NCBI GenBank assembly: GCA_963677085.2
Contig: CAXXFH010000004.1
Coordinates: 2,852,001 to 2,916,000, forward strand
Origin: G963677085 sp963677085
Lineage (GTDB): Bacteria > Planctomycetota > Planctomycetia > Pirellulales > Thermoguttaceae
Direction of reading: 5' to 3'
DNA: 64,000 nt
Under the pieces are notes generated by a model. It made no database searches. It worked only from the letters and a program-made list of their open reading frames with translations, and was not told where the DNA came from. A program made the position numbers and the translations under genes. This document shows, piece after piece, positions 24,766 to 34,208 of this stretch (the first letter of the stretch is position 1; the number at the start of each line of letters is the position of its first letter).

Positions 24766-25278
24766 TCAGTTACCGCTGGAGGAGTTGTCTTGCGAAAGCG
24801 TGATCGGCAGGACAATGGCGGTGGCCACAATGCCGGTGAGAACCACCGGGTTGGCCAATAAGTTGCGGAAGCCCGAAATGGGGCTCTGGCCGCGGGCCAT
24901 GTCCTGGCCGGCAACAACCAGCACGCCCGGCTGAGCCGCGGGAGGAGCCGTGGGCTGATCCCAAGCACGGACCGTTCCCCGACCTTCGGCCGCTGCGACT
25001 TGGTAAACACCCGTGTTGAGACCGGAGAAGGCGAAGTAGCCATTCTTGTCGGTCTTGCTTTCGCCGAGCAACTTTTCGCCGCTGGAAAGCGTTACGGTGG
25101 TGCCGGTCACGGCAGCACTTTCAGGAGTAACGACTTGTCCGACGAGCACACCACCAGAATGCAACGAGACATCGGCAACCGTTGCACTGGGTTGAGCGGC
25201 AAACGCCACTTGAGGAATACAAAGGCCGACCGTGGCCAGCCACACAGCAGCAACTTGGATTCTCATCGCACTCTTCAT
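24766..25278 (-). CDS. Secreted protein with carboxypeptidase-regulatory-like (Ig-fold) domain
   Basis: A 170-residue protein with a signal peptide (MRIQVAAVWLATVGLCIPQVAFA). Residues ~35-100 resemble a CarboxypepD_reg/CNA-B-like beta-sandwich (GGVLVGQVVTPESAAVTGTTVTLSSGEKL..., KTDKNGYFAFSGLNTGVYQVAA). A C-terminal hydrophobic stretch (NPVVLTGIVATAIVLPITL) may anchor it. AGGTGAGTG precedes the ATG as the ribosome binding site. This kind of small, single-domain surface protein is frequent in planctomycetes; its role is not known. A clear terminator follows. Confidence 0.7.
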   Translation of the reverse strand: MKSAMRIQVAAVWLATVGLCIPQVAFAAQPSATVADVSLHSGGVLVGQVVTPESAAVTGTTVTLSSGEKLLGESKTDKNGYFAFSGLNTGVYQVAAAEGRGTVRAWDQPTAPPAAQPGVLVVAGQDMARGQSPISGFRNLLANPVVLTGIVATAIVLPITLSQDNSSSGN

Positions 25279-25544
25279 CTTTCACTCACCTGCTTGTTGG
25301 ATTTAGGTTCCTGGAACATCTATCCTTGGACCAATCCGGCCCCGGTTTGTCTCACTCGCCCCTATTCCGATGAGCCTGCAAAGCCCAGTCAGCTTCCTCC
25401 AGCCCCTTTGGGGTAAACTCAGCTCTTATATCGGTTGTGGAACTTGCGAGACTGTAAAAAATGTCCGAACAACACGACTAGGATATTTTCAGCCGCCCGT
25501 CAGTGGGATGGATGGTTTCAGTTATCGGCAATTTTCTTGTCAGC

Positions 25545-25841
25545 TCACGCGGCGTCGGCACGGTTTGTCGATCGAGCCCGGATTCGCTTGACCGCATACG
25601 GTGAAGCCATTGGCTGTTGGTGGTTGGGCCGCGTCGCGCGTTGCGACTGGCTGCCCGGGGCAATCCGTAACCGCGGCTGCACTTGCTTGCCAAGTGTCTG
25701 AAACCAACTCACATAAAACTCGTGGTAACAATGGTGGCATCGCATCGGAACGATGAGCAACCACTTCATTAACGTTCGCTTCCATCCCTTACGGACGTCA
25801 CGAATATAGGCCTTTTCCGCCCAACAGGCTGGACATTTCAT
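25545..25841 (-). CDS. Small zinc-ribbon-like protein
   Basis: A 98-residue protein beginning MKCPACWAEKAYIRDVRKGW and carrying a second pair, MRCHHCYHEFYVSWF, near residue 35-50. Two C-x2-C pairs about 30 residues apart suggest one zinc ribbon. The ATG at 25841 is chosen because GAGG stands 8 bases upstream; an earlier ATG at 25862 overlaps that site. The C-terminal half is basic and low in structure. Similar small proteins with CPxC...RCxxC pairs occur in planctomycetes, but no function is assigned. It is a single leftward gene. Confidence 0.55.
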   Translation of the reverse strand: MKCPACWAEKAYIRDVRKGWKRTLMKWLLIVPMRCHHCYHEFYVSWFQTLGKQVQPRLRIAPGSQSQRATRPNHQQPMASPYAVKRIRARSTNRADAA

Positions 25842-26393
25842 GTGATCAACCTCATGGCACATCGCTTGCTCAGCGCGACGAATTGAGGTCCAGGCGGTTT
25901 GTGAAGCTAGGCGACCAAGGAATATCTCGTTTTGCGAGAACCCGATGGGCGAGTGCTTTCATCGATTCTTCTGGAGTCAACTATGCTCCCGCCCTAGACC
26001 AGTCGGTTGGTTTGATGCGGGAAGGGATTCGCGGTGAGTTTGTGGTATTCCCGGAAAGTGCGGCTTTCAATCGCTGCGCCGGTTACGTCGGCTTTAACCT
26101 GTTATCGAGTGCCGAACCGGTTTCCTTTACGGGAACTACTGTAATGTCACGAGGCCTGTCGGCAAAAATCGGTAGCGTAAGTTAGGGTGAAACTGTGCAG
26201 GAATCAAGGTCAGTTTCGGGATTTTTTCTTCCGAGCAATCCGGCAAGGATTCCTGTCGAGTTTTCACGAAAAATGGTTTTTATTGGGTCCTGCACGGCAA
26301 ATGAGCCAAGCCGGCCAACGGGAGGCCGGTGATAACAGCATATCCGTTTGCACCATGGTTCATTTTCAATGCAAAATCAAAAATCTCCTGCAA
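25842..26393. other. Gene-poor spacer with a degenerate repeat copy
   Basis: Open frames of about 100 residues exist on the plus strand (for example 25883-26185), but none shows a motif, signal or good ribosome binding site. The only recognisable item is the decayed dispersed repeat at 26280-26379. Confidence 0.4.
26280..26379 (+). repeat. Dispersed ~105-bp structured repeat, copy 6 (degenerate)
   Basis: It starts with TTATTGGGTCCTGCACGG, keeps AAATGAGCC, GGCCAACGGGAGG and ends TTCATTTTCAATGCAAAATCA. The middle is rewritten: GCCGG before and CCGG after ACGGGAGG. The order and spacing of the conserved blocks match copies 2 to 5, but the terminal inverted repeats are weak. Confidence 0.5.
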
Positions 26394-27605
26394 TCAGGCG
26401 GCAGATCGTGTTTTCTCAAGTCCAACGGCATGTTGTTCGACCATTTCGGCCGCGGAGTCTACGTCAGAATGTGTCAAAGGAGAAAGCGACGTGTGCCTAT
26501 GCGGCAGGCCTTGCGTCGGCAACCGCTTGGTGGGAGCGTCGAACACTGGCTCCTGGCCGAACAGGGTTCCAATGTCGGGCATCCGTTGCCAGATCAGCTT
26601 CCATTCTTCGTGGCCCAGCAATCGCAGGTTGATGGCCAGGAGGATCATCGCGGCCAGACCTGCACAGGCCCAAAGCTCATGCCCGACCACGGTTACCAGA
26701 TAACCCACTGCACCGGTAATGGCGCAGAAACTACCGAGAATGGCCAGCGCTTGGGCGGTGCTGAAGCCACGATCGAGCAGGCGGTGGTGGATGTGTCCCC
26801 GATCAGCCGTCATGAAGCCCTGGCCCTGTAGACTGCGCCGCACGATGGCCAGCGTGGTATCGAGCAATGGAATAAGGAAGAGCACAAACGTAAGCGTCAG
26901 ATTTACAGTGCCCGGCGTCGTTTGAGCTACTTGCATTGCCAGCAGTGCCAACGTCAGCCCCACAAGCATGCTGCCGCAATCGCCCAGGTAGATCCGTGCC
27001 GGCGGTAGGTTGTAAAAGACAAAGCCGGCCAGCGCTGCCGACAACACGAGCGAAAGCAATACGACGGTAGGCATGCCGAGTGCGGCGGCAGTGATCGCTG
27101 TGGCCAAGGCAATGGCGATTCCGATCGTCGACGCCAAGCCGTCCATCCCATCGATCAGGTTCATGGCGTTAATGCCAAGCACGAGCCAAGCCGTAGTAAT
27201 CGGGATGCCCAGCCATCCGACGTCATAAACGCGGCCGGCAAAGGTCAGCCGCTGGAGATGGTAGCCGACAATGGCCAGCGGAAGCGCCGCGGTAATCTGG
27301 CCGAGGAGCTTCCATCGAGCGTTCATGTCGTAAAGATCGTCATAACAGCCTAGCAGGCCAAGGATTCCGGCCGATGCAATCAACGCCAGCGGCAGTGCAG
27401 GGTCGATGCCGAAGAAACAGCCAGCCGTAATTCCCGCAACCAAGCCCAAGTAAACGGCAATTCCACCCCAGACAGGGGTGGGGCGGTGGTGGAGACGACG
27501 TTGGCCATCTGGATAACTAACGGCATTCAAACGCCACGCCAAGAAGCCTATCGCGGGTGTGACGGCGAAGGCAACCAGTGTTGCAATTACCACGGCGAAT
27601 GTCAT
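26394..27605 (-). CDS. WecA/MraY-family undecaprenyl-phosphate sugar-1-phosphate transferase
   Basis: A 403-residue polytopic membrane protein of the MraY/WecA/Rfe family. It transfers a sugar-1-phosphate (GlcNAc-1-P in WecA) from UDP-sugar to undecaprenyl phosphate, the first step of glycan assembly on the cytoplasmic face. Signature blocks: RRLHHRPTPVWGG, the acidic CYDDLYDMNARWKLLGQ, INAMNLIDGMDGLAS, ARIYLGDCGSMLVG and the cytoplasmic HIHHRL. The C-terminal ~60 residues form a soluble tail. It is 475 bases downstream of the GT4 gene in the same direction and probably supplies the lipid carrier for the adjacent cluster. Confidence 0.94.
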   Translation of the reverse strand: MTFAVVIATLVAFAVTPAIGFLAWRLNAVSYPDGQRRLHHRPTPVWGGIAVYLGLVAGITAGCFFGIDPALPLALIASAGILGLLGCYDDLYDMNARWKLLGQITAALPLAIVGYHLQRLTFAGRVYDVGWLGIPITTAWLVLGINAMNLIDGMDGLASTIGIAIALATAITAAALGMPTVVLLSLVLSAALAGFVFYNLPPARIYLGDCGSMLVGLTLALLAMQVAQTTPGTVNLTLTFVLFLIPLLDTTLAIVRRSLQGQGFMTADRGHIHHRLLDRGFSTAQALAILGSFCAITGAVGYLVTVVGHELWACAGLAAMILLAINLRLLGHEEWKLIWQRMPDIGTLFGQEPVFDAPTKRLPTQGLPHRHTSLSPLTHSDVDSAAEMVEQHAVGLEKTRSAA

Positions 27606-28080
27606 ACGGTTTTACCCTGTCCCTCGGGCATTGAATTCCGTCCGAGCTGCCCCCCGGATGCTCCCGTGGGTCGCCAACCTGTTCGTCGTCATACGACGAA
27701 CGATCGCACGGCGCGCATCGGCCGCAGAAAGGTGGCAACTTGAGGCACTATCGGATGTGGGGCTGGAATTCTTGATTATGTTTGCTTATTGCTCAGAATC
27801 GGAAGTCTTTTGGTGGTTGCCCTGGGCTGCCTTGCTTGTTCAGCTGCAGCGTTTTGCCTATGCTGTTTGCGAGTGGGCCCTCTTCACGACGAACGATTCT
27901 GCCCAATTCCGATGACTTTTTCACAAAAGCTGAAGACGATATCGAGATTCTTGGGCGGCTAGGGTTTGAACCCCCAAAAGACGACAAACTCTACGGAAAT
28001 CGTTGCAGCAGGTCAAGGGGAGTTGTGCTCCTCAGTGGTGGTGGTTGTTGCTGGGGGATTCCTCGCGGGTGCTTGCCATC
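27606..28080. other. Spacer between GT4 and WecA-like genes, no gene supported
   Basis: 475 bases. A segment at 27955-27980 (GGCTAGGGTTTGAACCCCC) reads on the minus strand like a tRNA T-arm, but no cloverleaf can be closed around it. The promoter of the WecA-like gene is expected here. No other structure is supported. Confidence 0.4.
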
Positions 28081-29331
28081 CTACGCGGCTTTCCGGACGT
28101 GTTGTGGTGCCTCGGGTTGGGCAAGCAACTTTTTCAGGAACCCATCCAACCGTCGTGCCACCATCGATAGATCGTGATGTTCCTGTACGAAAGCACGTCC
28201 CCGCTGCCCCATCTGCCAACGTTCGACTGCCGAGGTATCGCGAAGCCGGATCATCGCCTCGGCCATGGCATCGGGATTCTCCGGCTCGACGGTGATCCCC
28301 GCGTCTGACTCCCGGACCGGATCGTAAAAGGCTTTACACGCAAACACTATCGGGCGGGCGGCCATGAGATAGTCGAACACCTTCACGCCGCTCATGCCGT
28401 ACTTATCCAACACAGACATGTAATAGTTTGAGAAAATGAAGGCGTGTGACTGATGAGCCAGCTCAGCCAAATCAGTCTTGGGTACAGGGTCACGAAAATC
28501 GATATTTCGTAAACCGAGGTTGGCGGCTCTTTGCATAAGGGCTTTCTTCTTGCGGCCGTCGCCGATCAAACGAAGAAGAATACCTTGTCCTCGGGGATCG
28601 GCCTGCAATTTCGCAGCGGCTTCCACGATGGTCGACAGGTCGTTTAACGACCCGAACACGCCAAAATACGAGATCACAAAGGGCTCCGTTTCTGGAGCAG
28701 GAGCCACGGTGGTATAAAGCTCAGGATCAATGCCGTTGGGTACGTAGCAGCACCGTTCAAGAGGAATACCATATTGTTCGGCGTAATACGGCATGCCGGG
28801 ATGGACGGCAAGCACGCCATCGGCATGGCGGAAGGCCCGTAATTCCAACTGGCGGAAGTGCCAGTAGAGAGGATTAATCTTTGAGAGGTTTTTTAGATCG
28901 ACTAACGACTGAGGCCAGATATCGCGAATCTCGTAAAGGAACGGAACATCGAAACGGCGCGCGAATCTTCCTGCTGCATCGACCGCATAAGGATGTGGAC
29001 AAGAACCAATGACTACATCTGGCTTCTCCAGGTCTTCCGTGCAGTACGGCACATTGGTGCGATAACTACGGCAGTTCGCTAATCGTCCAAGGGTATTGCG
29101 AAATGCTCGCGTTCGCACAAAGCGATACCGAACCTTCTCCTCCTGCCACTGATCAATAAACGGTCGTCCTTTTGGCACGTCAATGTTGCCAAAATGGGGC
29201 TGGCTGAAGGCGGCTGGAAACAGTGTGATGGAATGCCCGCATTGCTGCAAATAATGGGCAATTACTCCATGGGTTGTGATGCCAGAGGTGGACCGCATTC
29301 GTGCGTAGTGATTCAGGATCCAAATGTTCAT
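28081..29331 (-). CDS. GT4-family glycosyltransferase (WbuB-like)
   Basis: A cytoplasmic GT-B glycosyltransferase of 416 residues. AAGGAG four bases before the ATG at 29331 fixes the start (MNIWILNHYARMRSTSGITT). The N-terminal domain has PDVVIGSCPHPYAVDAA and FLYEIRDIWPQSLVDL; the C-terminal nucleotide-sugar domain has YVPNGIDPELY, ISYFGVFGSLNDL, LIGDGRKKK and the E-x7-E region KVFDYLMAARPIVFA. The resemblance is to WbuB/WcaI-like enzymes that add amino-deoxy sugars, but the donor is not determined. It lies 44 bases downstream of the next GT4 gene in the same leftward operon. Confidence 0.92.
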   Translation of the reverse strand: MNIWILNHYARMRSTSGITTHGVIAHYLQQCGHSITLFPAAFSQPHFGNIDVPKGRPFIDQWQEEKVRYRFVRTRAFRNTLGRLANCRSYRTNVPYCTEDLEKPDVVIGSCPHPYAVDAAGRFARRFDVPFLYEIRDIWPQSLVDLKNLSKINPLYWHFRQLELRAFRHADGVLAVHPGMPYYAEQYGIPLERCCYVPNGIDPELYTTVAPAPETEPFVISYFGVFGSLNDLSTIVEAAAKLQADPRGQGILLRLIGDGRKKKALMQRAANLGLRNIDFRDPVPKTDLAELAHQSHAFIFSNYYMSVLDKYGMSGVKVFDYLMAARPIVFACKAFYDPVRESDAGITVEPENPDAMAEAMIRLRDTSAVERWQMGQRGRAFVQEHHDLSMVARRLDGFLKKLLAQPEAPQHVRKAA

Positions 29332-29375
29332 TTTGCTCCTTGCCTTCGGCAACCTTGGATATTTCTGGCATTAAA

Positions 29376-30563
29376 TCATGCGGCTTGTGTTTGTTTTCGA
29401 CGCGAATTGTCAAGAGGAGATTGCGGGAGGGAGTGAGATGATGGCAAGGAATGGCCAAGGAACTCCTCATAGAACTTCAGTAGCTTCGGTGCTTCGTGAT
29501 CCCAGTTGTAATGGTTGTCAACGGCTTCTTTTCCGCGTTTTCCCATTTCCGCAGCTTCCGTGGGATGTTCAAGAAACCATCGGATTGCGTCGGCAATCGC
29601 CTTGGGGTTGTCAGGATCCACGGCCAAACCGCAGTTCACGGATTCGACTAGCTGCTTGCATCCTGGCAACGAGGCTACCAGTACCGGTATTCCCAAGGTC
29701 ATGTATTCATAGATCTTCGTTTGGATCGCGAACATGTTGTTTGGCGAAGATTTCAAAAGGCAGAGTCCAACGTGCCATCTCGCCGCAAGATTCCATGCCT
29801 CACGCGGCGGCGTATATCCTCGAAAGCTTACGTTTGACAATCTCAAAAGGCGCACGAGGGTTTGAAGTTCATTGCCGTGGTTGATGCCCTGTATGTTACC
29901 GATGAACTCAAAGCGAGGAGTTAAGCCCGCGTCTTTCAACTCAGCGAGGGCTTCTAGCATGGTAATACTACTGCGCAAAGGGTTTATACATCCGAGGTAT
30001 CCCAGTGTCGGTTCCTCATGTCGTGGTGAAATGACGGTGTTCATCTCACGATGCAAAGGTACATTGAGTACCGTCGTATTCTTTCGGATCCAGGGATAGT
30101 CTTTGGCAACGCAGTCTGCCGCAAACACGACTGGTAAGTTGGTAAGAATGAGGGACTCAACAAGACGCATTGCGGCTGCTGTCGGGCGGCGCAACCACCT
30201 GGGAATCCATGATTTCGTGAGGATCTGTTTGGGATAGGTTTCATGCATATCAAAAACCACCACCTTTCCTCGACGCCGAAGCAAAGGCACCAAAGGCAGC
30301 AACTCTGGGTCATGTAAATGATAGAGGTCGGCATTCTCCTGACAAGCGATGCGGTAGATCTGACAGACCGTCTGTGTCATGCGACGATATCTGCCGCGAG
30401 TTTTCGGAATGCCTCGGATCCGCACGCCGTCCACCGTTTGGCTGTCGTCGTTAGGTGCAACTAACACAACGTTATATCCGGCCGCTGCCAAGCTACGGCA
30501 TTCCTTCTGGAAGATACGCGTGTCGAGTGCGGGATGAACGGATGTGAGATGAACAACTTTCAT
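29376..30563 (-). CDS. GT4-family glycosyltransferase
   Basis: 395 residues from the ATG at 30563, preceded by AAAGGAG at 9-base spacing. The GT-B features are MKVVHLTSVHPALDTRIFQK (N-terminal Rossmann start), YHLHDPELLPL, VVFDMHETYP, TLGYLGCINPLRSS and the donor-site segment KIYEYMTLGIPVLVAS followed by GLAVDPDNPKAIA. It uses an activated sugar to extend a lipid-linked glycan; donor and linkage are unknown. The C-terminal ~20 residues are Ser/Gln-rich. The gene lies 76 bases downstream of the polymerase. Confidence 0.92.
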   Translation of the reverse strand: MKVVHLTSVHPALDTRIFQKECRSLAAAGYNVVLVAPNDDSQTVDGVRIRGIPKTRGRYRRMTQTVCQIYRIACQENADLYHLHDPELLPLVPLLRRRGKVVVFDMHETYPKQILTKSWIPRWLRRPTAAAMRLVESLILTNLPVVFAADCVAKDYPWIRKNTTVLNVPLHREMNTVISPRHEEPTLGYLGCINPLRSSITMLEALAELKDAGLTPRFEFIGNIQGINHGNELQTLVRLLRLSNVSFRGYTPPREAWNLAARWHVGLCLLKSSPNNMFAIQTKIYEYMTLGIPVLVASLPGCKQLVESVNCGLAVDPDNPKAIADAIRWFLEHPTEAAEMGKRGKEAVDNHYNWDHEAPKLLKFYEEFLGHSLPSSHSLPQSPLDNSRRKQTQAA

Positions 30564-30639
30564 CGGCGCTGACTCCTTTCGTGCCACGAACTTCATGGTG
30601 AGCCCTTTCTAGGCTTCGATCCGATTTGGAGAATGGCAG

Positions 30640-31944
30640 TCAATTCATGTATTGAGGGGGCTTGACGCCGTAGATCGCAAACATGTTCAACCAGAACAGT
30701 TGTCCGGTCTTACTGACCTGAAGCATTTCCAGTGGAATGCACATTACGGCCATGGCTACGCAAAGCGAAACTCCGTAAGGGAAAAGTGATACGTCTAATG
30801 GAGGTGGGGCTCTGTTCTGCGAAACCTGGCGAAGTATAGTGGCAAGGACTGCGAACAGAACCAGCATGCCGACAAACCCGCATTCTACAAGAAGCCGGGC
30901 ATATTGGCTGTCAACAGCCAGCACCCACGCCCCGGTGATTACGTTGCCGTAGCCCTTGCCGCGACCGAAAACCAATTCCAGGGGATGTAGTTCAAGAACA
31001 ATATCACACCATTTCGCAAAGCGATCGTTTCCTGCGTCTTGAGACTTTGCAAAGCGAGACTGCAATCGCCCGGTAACATCCAACTCGGGTGCCACCCATT
31101 GCCAAAGACACACAGCAAGAATCGATGCGAGGGCGAGAAAAACAAGTAACCGTATGCCTTTGCGGCCAGTGAAGATGATACGGCAAAGCAGATAGGTTGC
31201 TATTCCAGCCACCGAAGTCCGCGAAATTGTGGCGAGTGTACACGCGATTCCCATCCCCACCAATGCAAGATACATCCGCCGTGGTCCCAGTAGATCTCTG
31301 TCGGCAGCACGTGCATCTAACCACACAGTTCCCAGGCAATAAATGCCTCCGGAAATGGCTGAACCAGTGTCCGTAATACTACCGATCCCGTAGTATCCGA
31401 CTTGGCCGGACAGCATGCCGTAGACACCGTAAGCAATGTTGGCAATGATTAAAATGTCGACGATTTTTTTCAGCAGTGACGAATGGGTCGCACCATACTG
31501 ATACATCAAAAAGGCGATGTAAAAGAACTCGACTTCCTTCACCGCAATCAACGGATAGTAGCCCAGGTCTCTGACCACGATACCCGGGAAGTAGGATACG
31601 GTGAATGTACCCGCAACGAAGTACGCCAGATAAACTACCGGGCTGATCAGGAAGTAGACTGCGATCAACCAAAACAGCAGTGTCTTTTTCATGAAAACAA
31701 ACCGCCACGAACACACCACCAGCAGGCAAAAGGCCAAGTCTTCTGGTTTCATAGGCAATCGACCAATGCCCGGGATGGTGAAGTTCTCCATCCGCTGCAA
31801 CAGGAAGAACGATATCCAGAAGAATGCCAGTAGTGGCACAATCAATATATTCAGTGTCGGCGTTGCCAACGCGCGTTGTCGCGAGGGCAGGCCGATTTGA
31901 GCATGCTGCGAAAGTCCGATCGAATTGGTGTTGACCGTAGCCAT
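30640..31944 (-). CDS. Polysaccharide polymerase / O-antigen ligase-like membrane protein
   Basis: 434 residues with about 11 membrane helices and the Wzy/O-antigen ligase pattern: a large loop containing CTLATISRTSVAGI and, later, FGRGKGYGNVITGAWVLAVDSQYARLLVECGF. Wzy proteins join repeat units on the periplasmic face. Two starts are possible (GTG at 31950, ATG at 31944); the ATG is used. It lies 27 bases downstream of the ANL ligase stop. Together with the two GT4 enzymes downstream this is a complete polymerisation set, distinct from the ligase-TPR protein at 18-20 kb. Confidence 0.85.
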   Translation of the reverse strand: MATVNTNSIGLSQHAQIGLPSRQRALATPTLNILIVPLLAFFWISFFLLQRMENFTIPGIGRLPMKPEDLAFCLLVVCSWRFVFMKKTLLFWLIAVYFLISPVVYLAYFVAGTFTVSYFPGIVVRDLGYYPLIAVKEVEFFYIAFLMYQYGATHSSLLKKIVDILIIANIAYGVYGMLSGQVGYYGIGSITDTGSAISGGIYCLGTVWLDARAADRDLLGPRRMYLALVGMGIACTLATISRTSVAGIATYLLCRIIFTGRKGIRLLVFLALASILAVCLWQWVAPELDVTGRLQSRFAKSQDAGNDRFAKWCDIVLELHPLELVFGRGKGYGNVITGAWVLAVDSQYARLLVECGFVGMLVLFAVLATILRQVSQNRAPPPLDVSLFPYGVSLCVAMAVMCIPLEMLQVSKTGQLFWLNMFAIYGVKPPQYMN

Positions 31945-31971
31945 GAGCACAAAAAAGTGAAACGATCTTGT

Positions 31972-33345
31972 TTAGTCGGATGAAGCGTTTACGGTGTCTT
32001 CCGCTGTCGCTCTTGTCTTCTTCACGAGGTTCGATGTCCGAAGTCCGTCGCCGATTACCATCCGCAACGGCACCTTGTAGTCTTCCAGCCGTTCACGGCA
32101 GTGCTTCCGCAGTCGCCGTTTGAAATCCTTGGGGTCCTCGTCGCGACGCAGCGTGACTTTCGCGCAAACGATCTGTCCGGTGATCGCGTTCTCCTCGCCG
32201 AACACCACGGCTTCCGCCACGTTGTCGAGCTGCCTGATCACGTTTTCCACTTCGGCCGGATAGACCTTTTGACCGCCGACGTTGATGATCTGGCTGTCGC
32301 GGCCCAGGATACGGAAGTACTCGCCGTCGACCTCGACGCGATCGCCGGTAATCAACCAGCCGTCGTCCGTCATTGGACGGGCAGCGTTGAGGTAACCGAG
32401 CATGGCCGAACGAGTTTTCACTTGGAGGATGCCGTCGACCACGCGTATCTGAAAACCCTCACCGCCAAGCTTCACCCAAAGCGAATCCGAACTCCGCGAC
32501 CGTGACCGCAGGATGCCGATCTCCGACATCCCGTAGGTTTGTACCAATTCAATGCTCGGCAACACCTCGGCGAGCCGCTGTAGCGTGCTTTCGAGCATCG
32601 GTTCTGTGCCGTAGGAGATGGTCTTGAGCGTGCCCAGGTCGTGGCGTCGGTAGGCTTCGCTGAGGAGCATCAGGTTCAAAAACGTTGGCGTGGTGGGCAA
32701 CAGTTCCACGCGATGCTTCTCGATCGTCTGCAACACGGCGTCCGGCGACCGATCTTCCACGGCGACCAGGCAGCCCGCATTGCTGAGCATGTAGAGCATC
32801 GTGTTGATGCCGCCAATATGGTCGAAAAGCAGAAACGAAATCGCACGCAACCTGCGCCGCTCGACCTTGAATGATTCGAGCAGAGAGACCATGTCGTGTA
32901 CGGCGGCTTTCGGTTGGCCCGTGGTACCCGAGGAAAGCAACACTAAACCGGGATGGCGGCGTTGGCGAAGCGTTTCATACAACGGGTGATCGGCCTGTCG
33001 TGCGAGGCGAACAATCGTCGGGCGGCCCACCGCGTCTTCGACGATGCCAACTTCAGCCTGGACGATCTCCAGGTATTCTGCGTGTTTAGCCACCGTGGCG
33101 GGCGTCAGTGGAACGACGACGCAGCCCGTTTCGATCAGGGCAAGGAATGCGGCCGTCGCGTCGGGCGAGAAATCGCGTTGGAGAGCTACGACCGTGCCCG
33201 ACGTTATGCCGGCCTCCATCAGCCGTTGCTGCCAGGCGTTCACTTGCTCGACGAGGTATTCGTAGCAATACACTTTGTCGCGCCAGACGATGGCATCGTC
33301 CTGGCGGTGCGCGTGGAAGACATCGAGCAGAAAGTCGATGAACAT
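31972..33345 (-). CDS. ANL-superfamily acyl-CoA/aryl-CoA ligase-like adenylating enzyme
   Basis: 457 residues. The start at 33345 has a near-perfect Shine-Dalgarno (GGAGGAG, 6-base gap). ANL core motifs are in order: A3 LLSSGTTGQPKA near 150, A5 TYGMSE near 275, A7 DGWLITGDR near 330, A8 GRDSQIINVGGQKVYPAEVE, and the late catalytic-lysine segment NLVKKTRA. It would adenylate a carboxylic acid and pass it to a thiol, either CoA or the phosphopantetheine of the nearby carrier protein. It is shorter than most acyl-CoA synthetases. Its ATG is one base past the SDR stop, so translation is coupled. Confidence 0.9.
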   Translation of the reverse strand: MFIDFLLDVFHAHRQDDAIVWRDKVYCYEYLVEQVNAWQQRLMEAGITSGTVVALQRDFSPDATAAFLALIETGCVVVPLTPATVAKHAEYLEIVQAEVGIVEDAVGRPTIVRLARQADHPLYETLRQRRHPGLVLLSSGTTGQPKAAVHDMVSLLESFKVERRRLRAISFLLFDHIGGINTMLYMLSNAGCLVAVEDRSPDAVLQTIEKHRVELLPTTPTFLNLMLLSEAYRRHDLGTLKTISYGTEPMLESTLQRLAEVLPSIELVQTYGMSEIGILRSRSRSSDSLWVKLGGEGFQIRVVDGILQVKTRSAMLGYLNAARPMTDDGWLITGDRVEVDGEYFRILGRDSQIINVGGQKVYPAEVENVIRQLDNVAEAVVFGEENAITGQIVCAKVTLRRDEDPKDFKRRLRKHCRERLEDYKVPLRMVIGDGLRTSNLVKKTRATAEDTVNASSD

Positions 33346-33346
33346 C

Positions 33347-34057
33347 TCACACTCCTCCCAGGAAGATCGTTTGCCCGGTGACGAAATCACTCTCCGGGCG
33401 GATGAAAAAATCGATCACATTCAACACGTCGCGAAACTCGCCGTAGCGTGGAATCGCCTGGCGACTGAGAACGTCCTTGATGGTCGCTTCCGGCACGGAA
33501 CGGATCAGGTCGGTCTTCGTCGGTGCGGGACCCACCGCGTTGACGGTAATGCCGTAAGGAGCCACCTCTCGGGCGAAGATTTCCGTAAAAGTGGTAACGG
33601 CTGCCTTCGACGAGGCATAAACGGCTTCGCCCGCCAGCTTCAACGCCACGGCGATCGTGGTCAGGTTGACGATTCGTCCCCACTTGGCCTTTTGCATCAG
33701 CTTGGCTGCTTCCCGGCAAAAAACGAAAGTGCCCAGGTAGTTCGTTCGCATGACCTGCTCGGCCGTCGCGTACGGCGTGAGCAGGGTGTGGTTCATTGAG
33801 GCCACGGCGGCATTGTTGATCAACACGTCGAGTCGACCAAAATCCGACCGGATACGGGCCAGTAGCCGCACCACGGCCGCTTCATCGCTTACGTCAAGGC
33901 ATTCGTGCAGGTAGTTCTCAGTTTCAGCCGGTTCGGTCTCGGGAGAACGCCGGCTGCAACCGACAACCCGCCAACCGGCGGCCGTGTAATGCTCGGCCAG
34001 AAAACGGCCGATGCCCTTGCGGGCGCCGGTGATGAGCACTACACGCGGATCATTCAC
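33347..34057 (-). CDS. Short-chain dehydrogenase/reductase (FabG-like SDR)
   Basis: 236 residues from a GTG at 34057 that follows GGAGGAG at 7 bases; longer upstream frames are spacer. NAD(P)-binding TGARKGIGR at ~11-19, NNAAVASM, and the active-site Y-x3-K in VYASSKAAV are clear. The residue 13 before the Tyr, where classical SDRs have Ser, appears to be Thr (VNLTTIAVAL), a conservative change. The C-terminus (DFVTGQTIFLGGV) is typical of FabG-like reductases. It may reduce a keto group on a carrier-bound acyl chain or on a sugar. The stop is followed by the ANL start. Confidence 0.9.
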   Translation of the reverse strand: MNDPRVVLITGARKGIGRFLAEHYTAAGWRVVGCSRRSPETEPAETENYLHECLDVSDEAAVVRLLARIRSDFGRLDVLINNAAVASMNHTLLTPYATAEQVMRTNYLGTFVFCREAAKLMQKAKWGRIVNLTTIAVALKLAGEAVYASSKAAVTTFTEIFAREVAPYGITVNAVGPAPTKTDLIRSVPEATIKDVLSRQAIPRYGEFRDVLNVIDFFIRPESDFVTGQTIFLGGV

Positions 34058-34208
34058 CCTGAAACTCCTCCCCCTCGACCTTGTATTTTGGATTGACCGA
34101 AAAACAACTTGCCGCTTCACCGGGCCGTGCTTCGCGACGGCCCTCGCGTTTCGCCTTGAGAAACGGAAAGTTGTTTTGGGGCCCGTCCTTAGCGTGGGCG
34201 TCTTCGGT

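Noticed and set aside
25883..26185. Rightward 100-residue frame
   Set aside because: No ribosome binding site, signal or motif was found, and the composition looks random.
26187..26831. Rightward frame of 214 residues
   Set aside because: It overlaps the WecA-like gene on the other strand, which has all family motifs; the rightward product has none.
27955..27980. tRNA T-arm-like string on the minus strand (GGGGGTTCAAACCCTAGCC)
   Set aside because: No D-arm, anticodon arm or acceptor stem can be closed around it, so it is not a tRNA gene. It could be a remnant of an attachment site, but nothing else supports integration.
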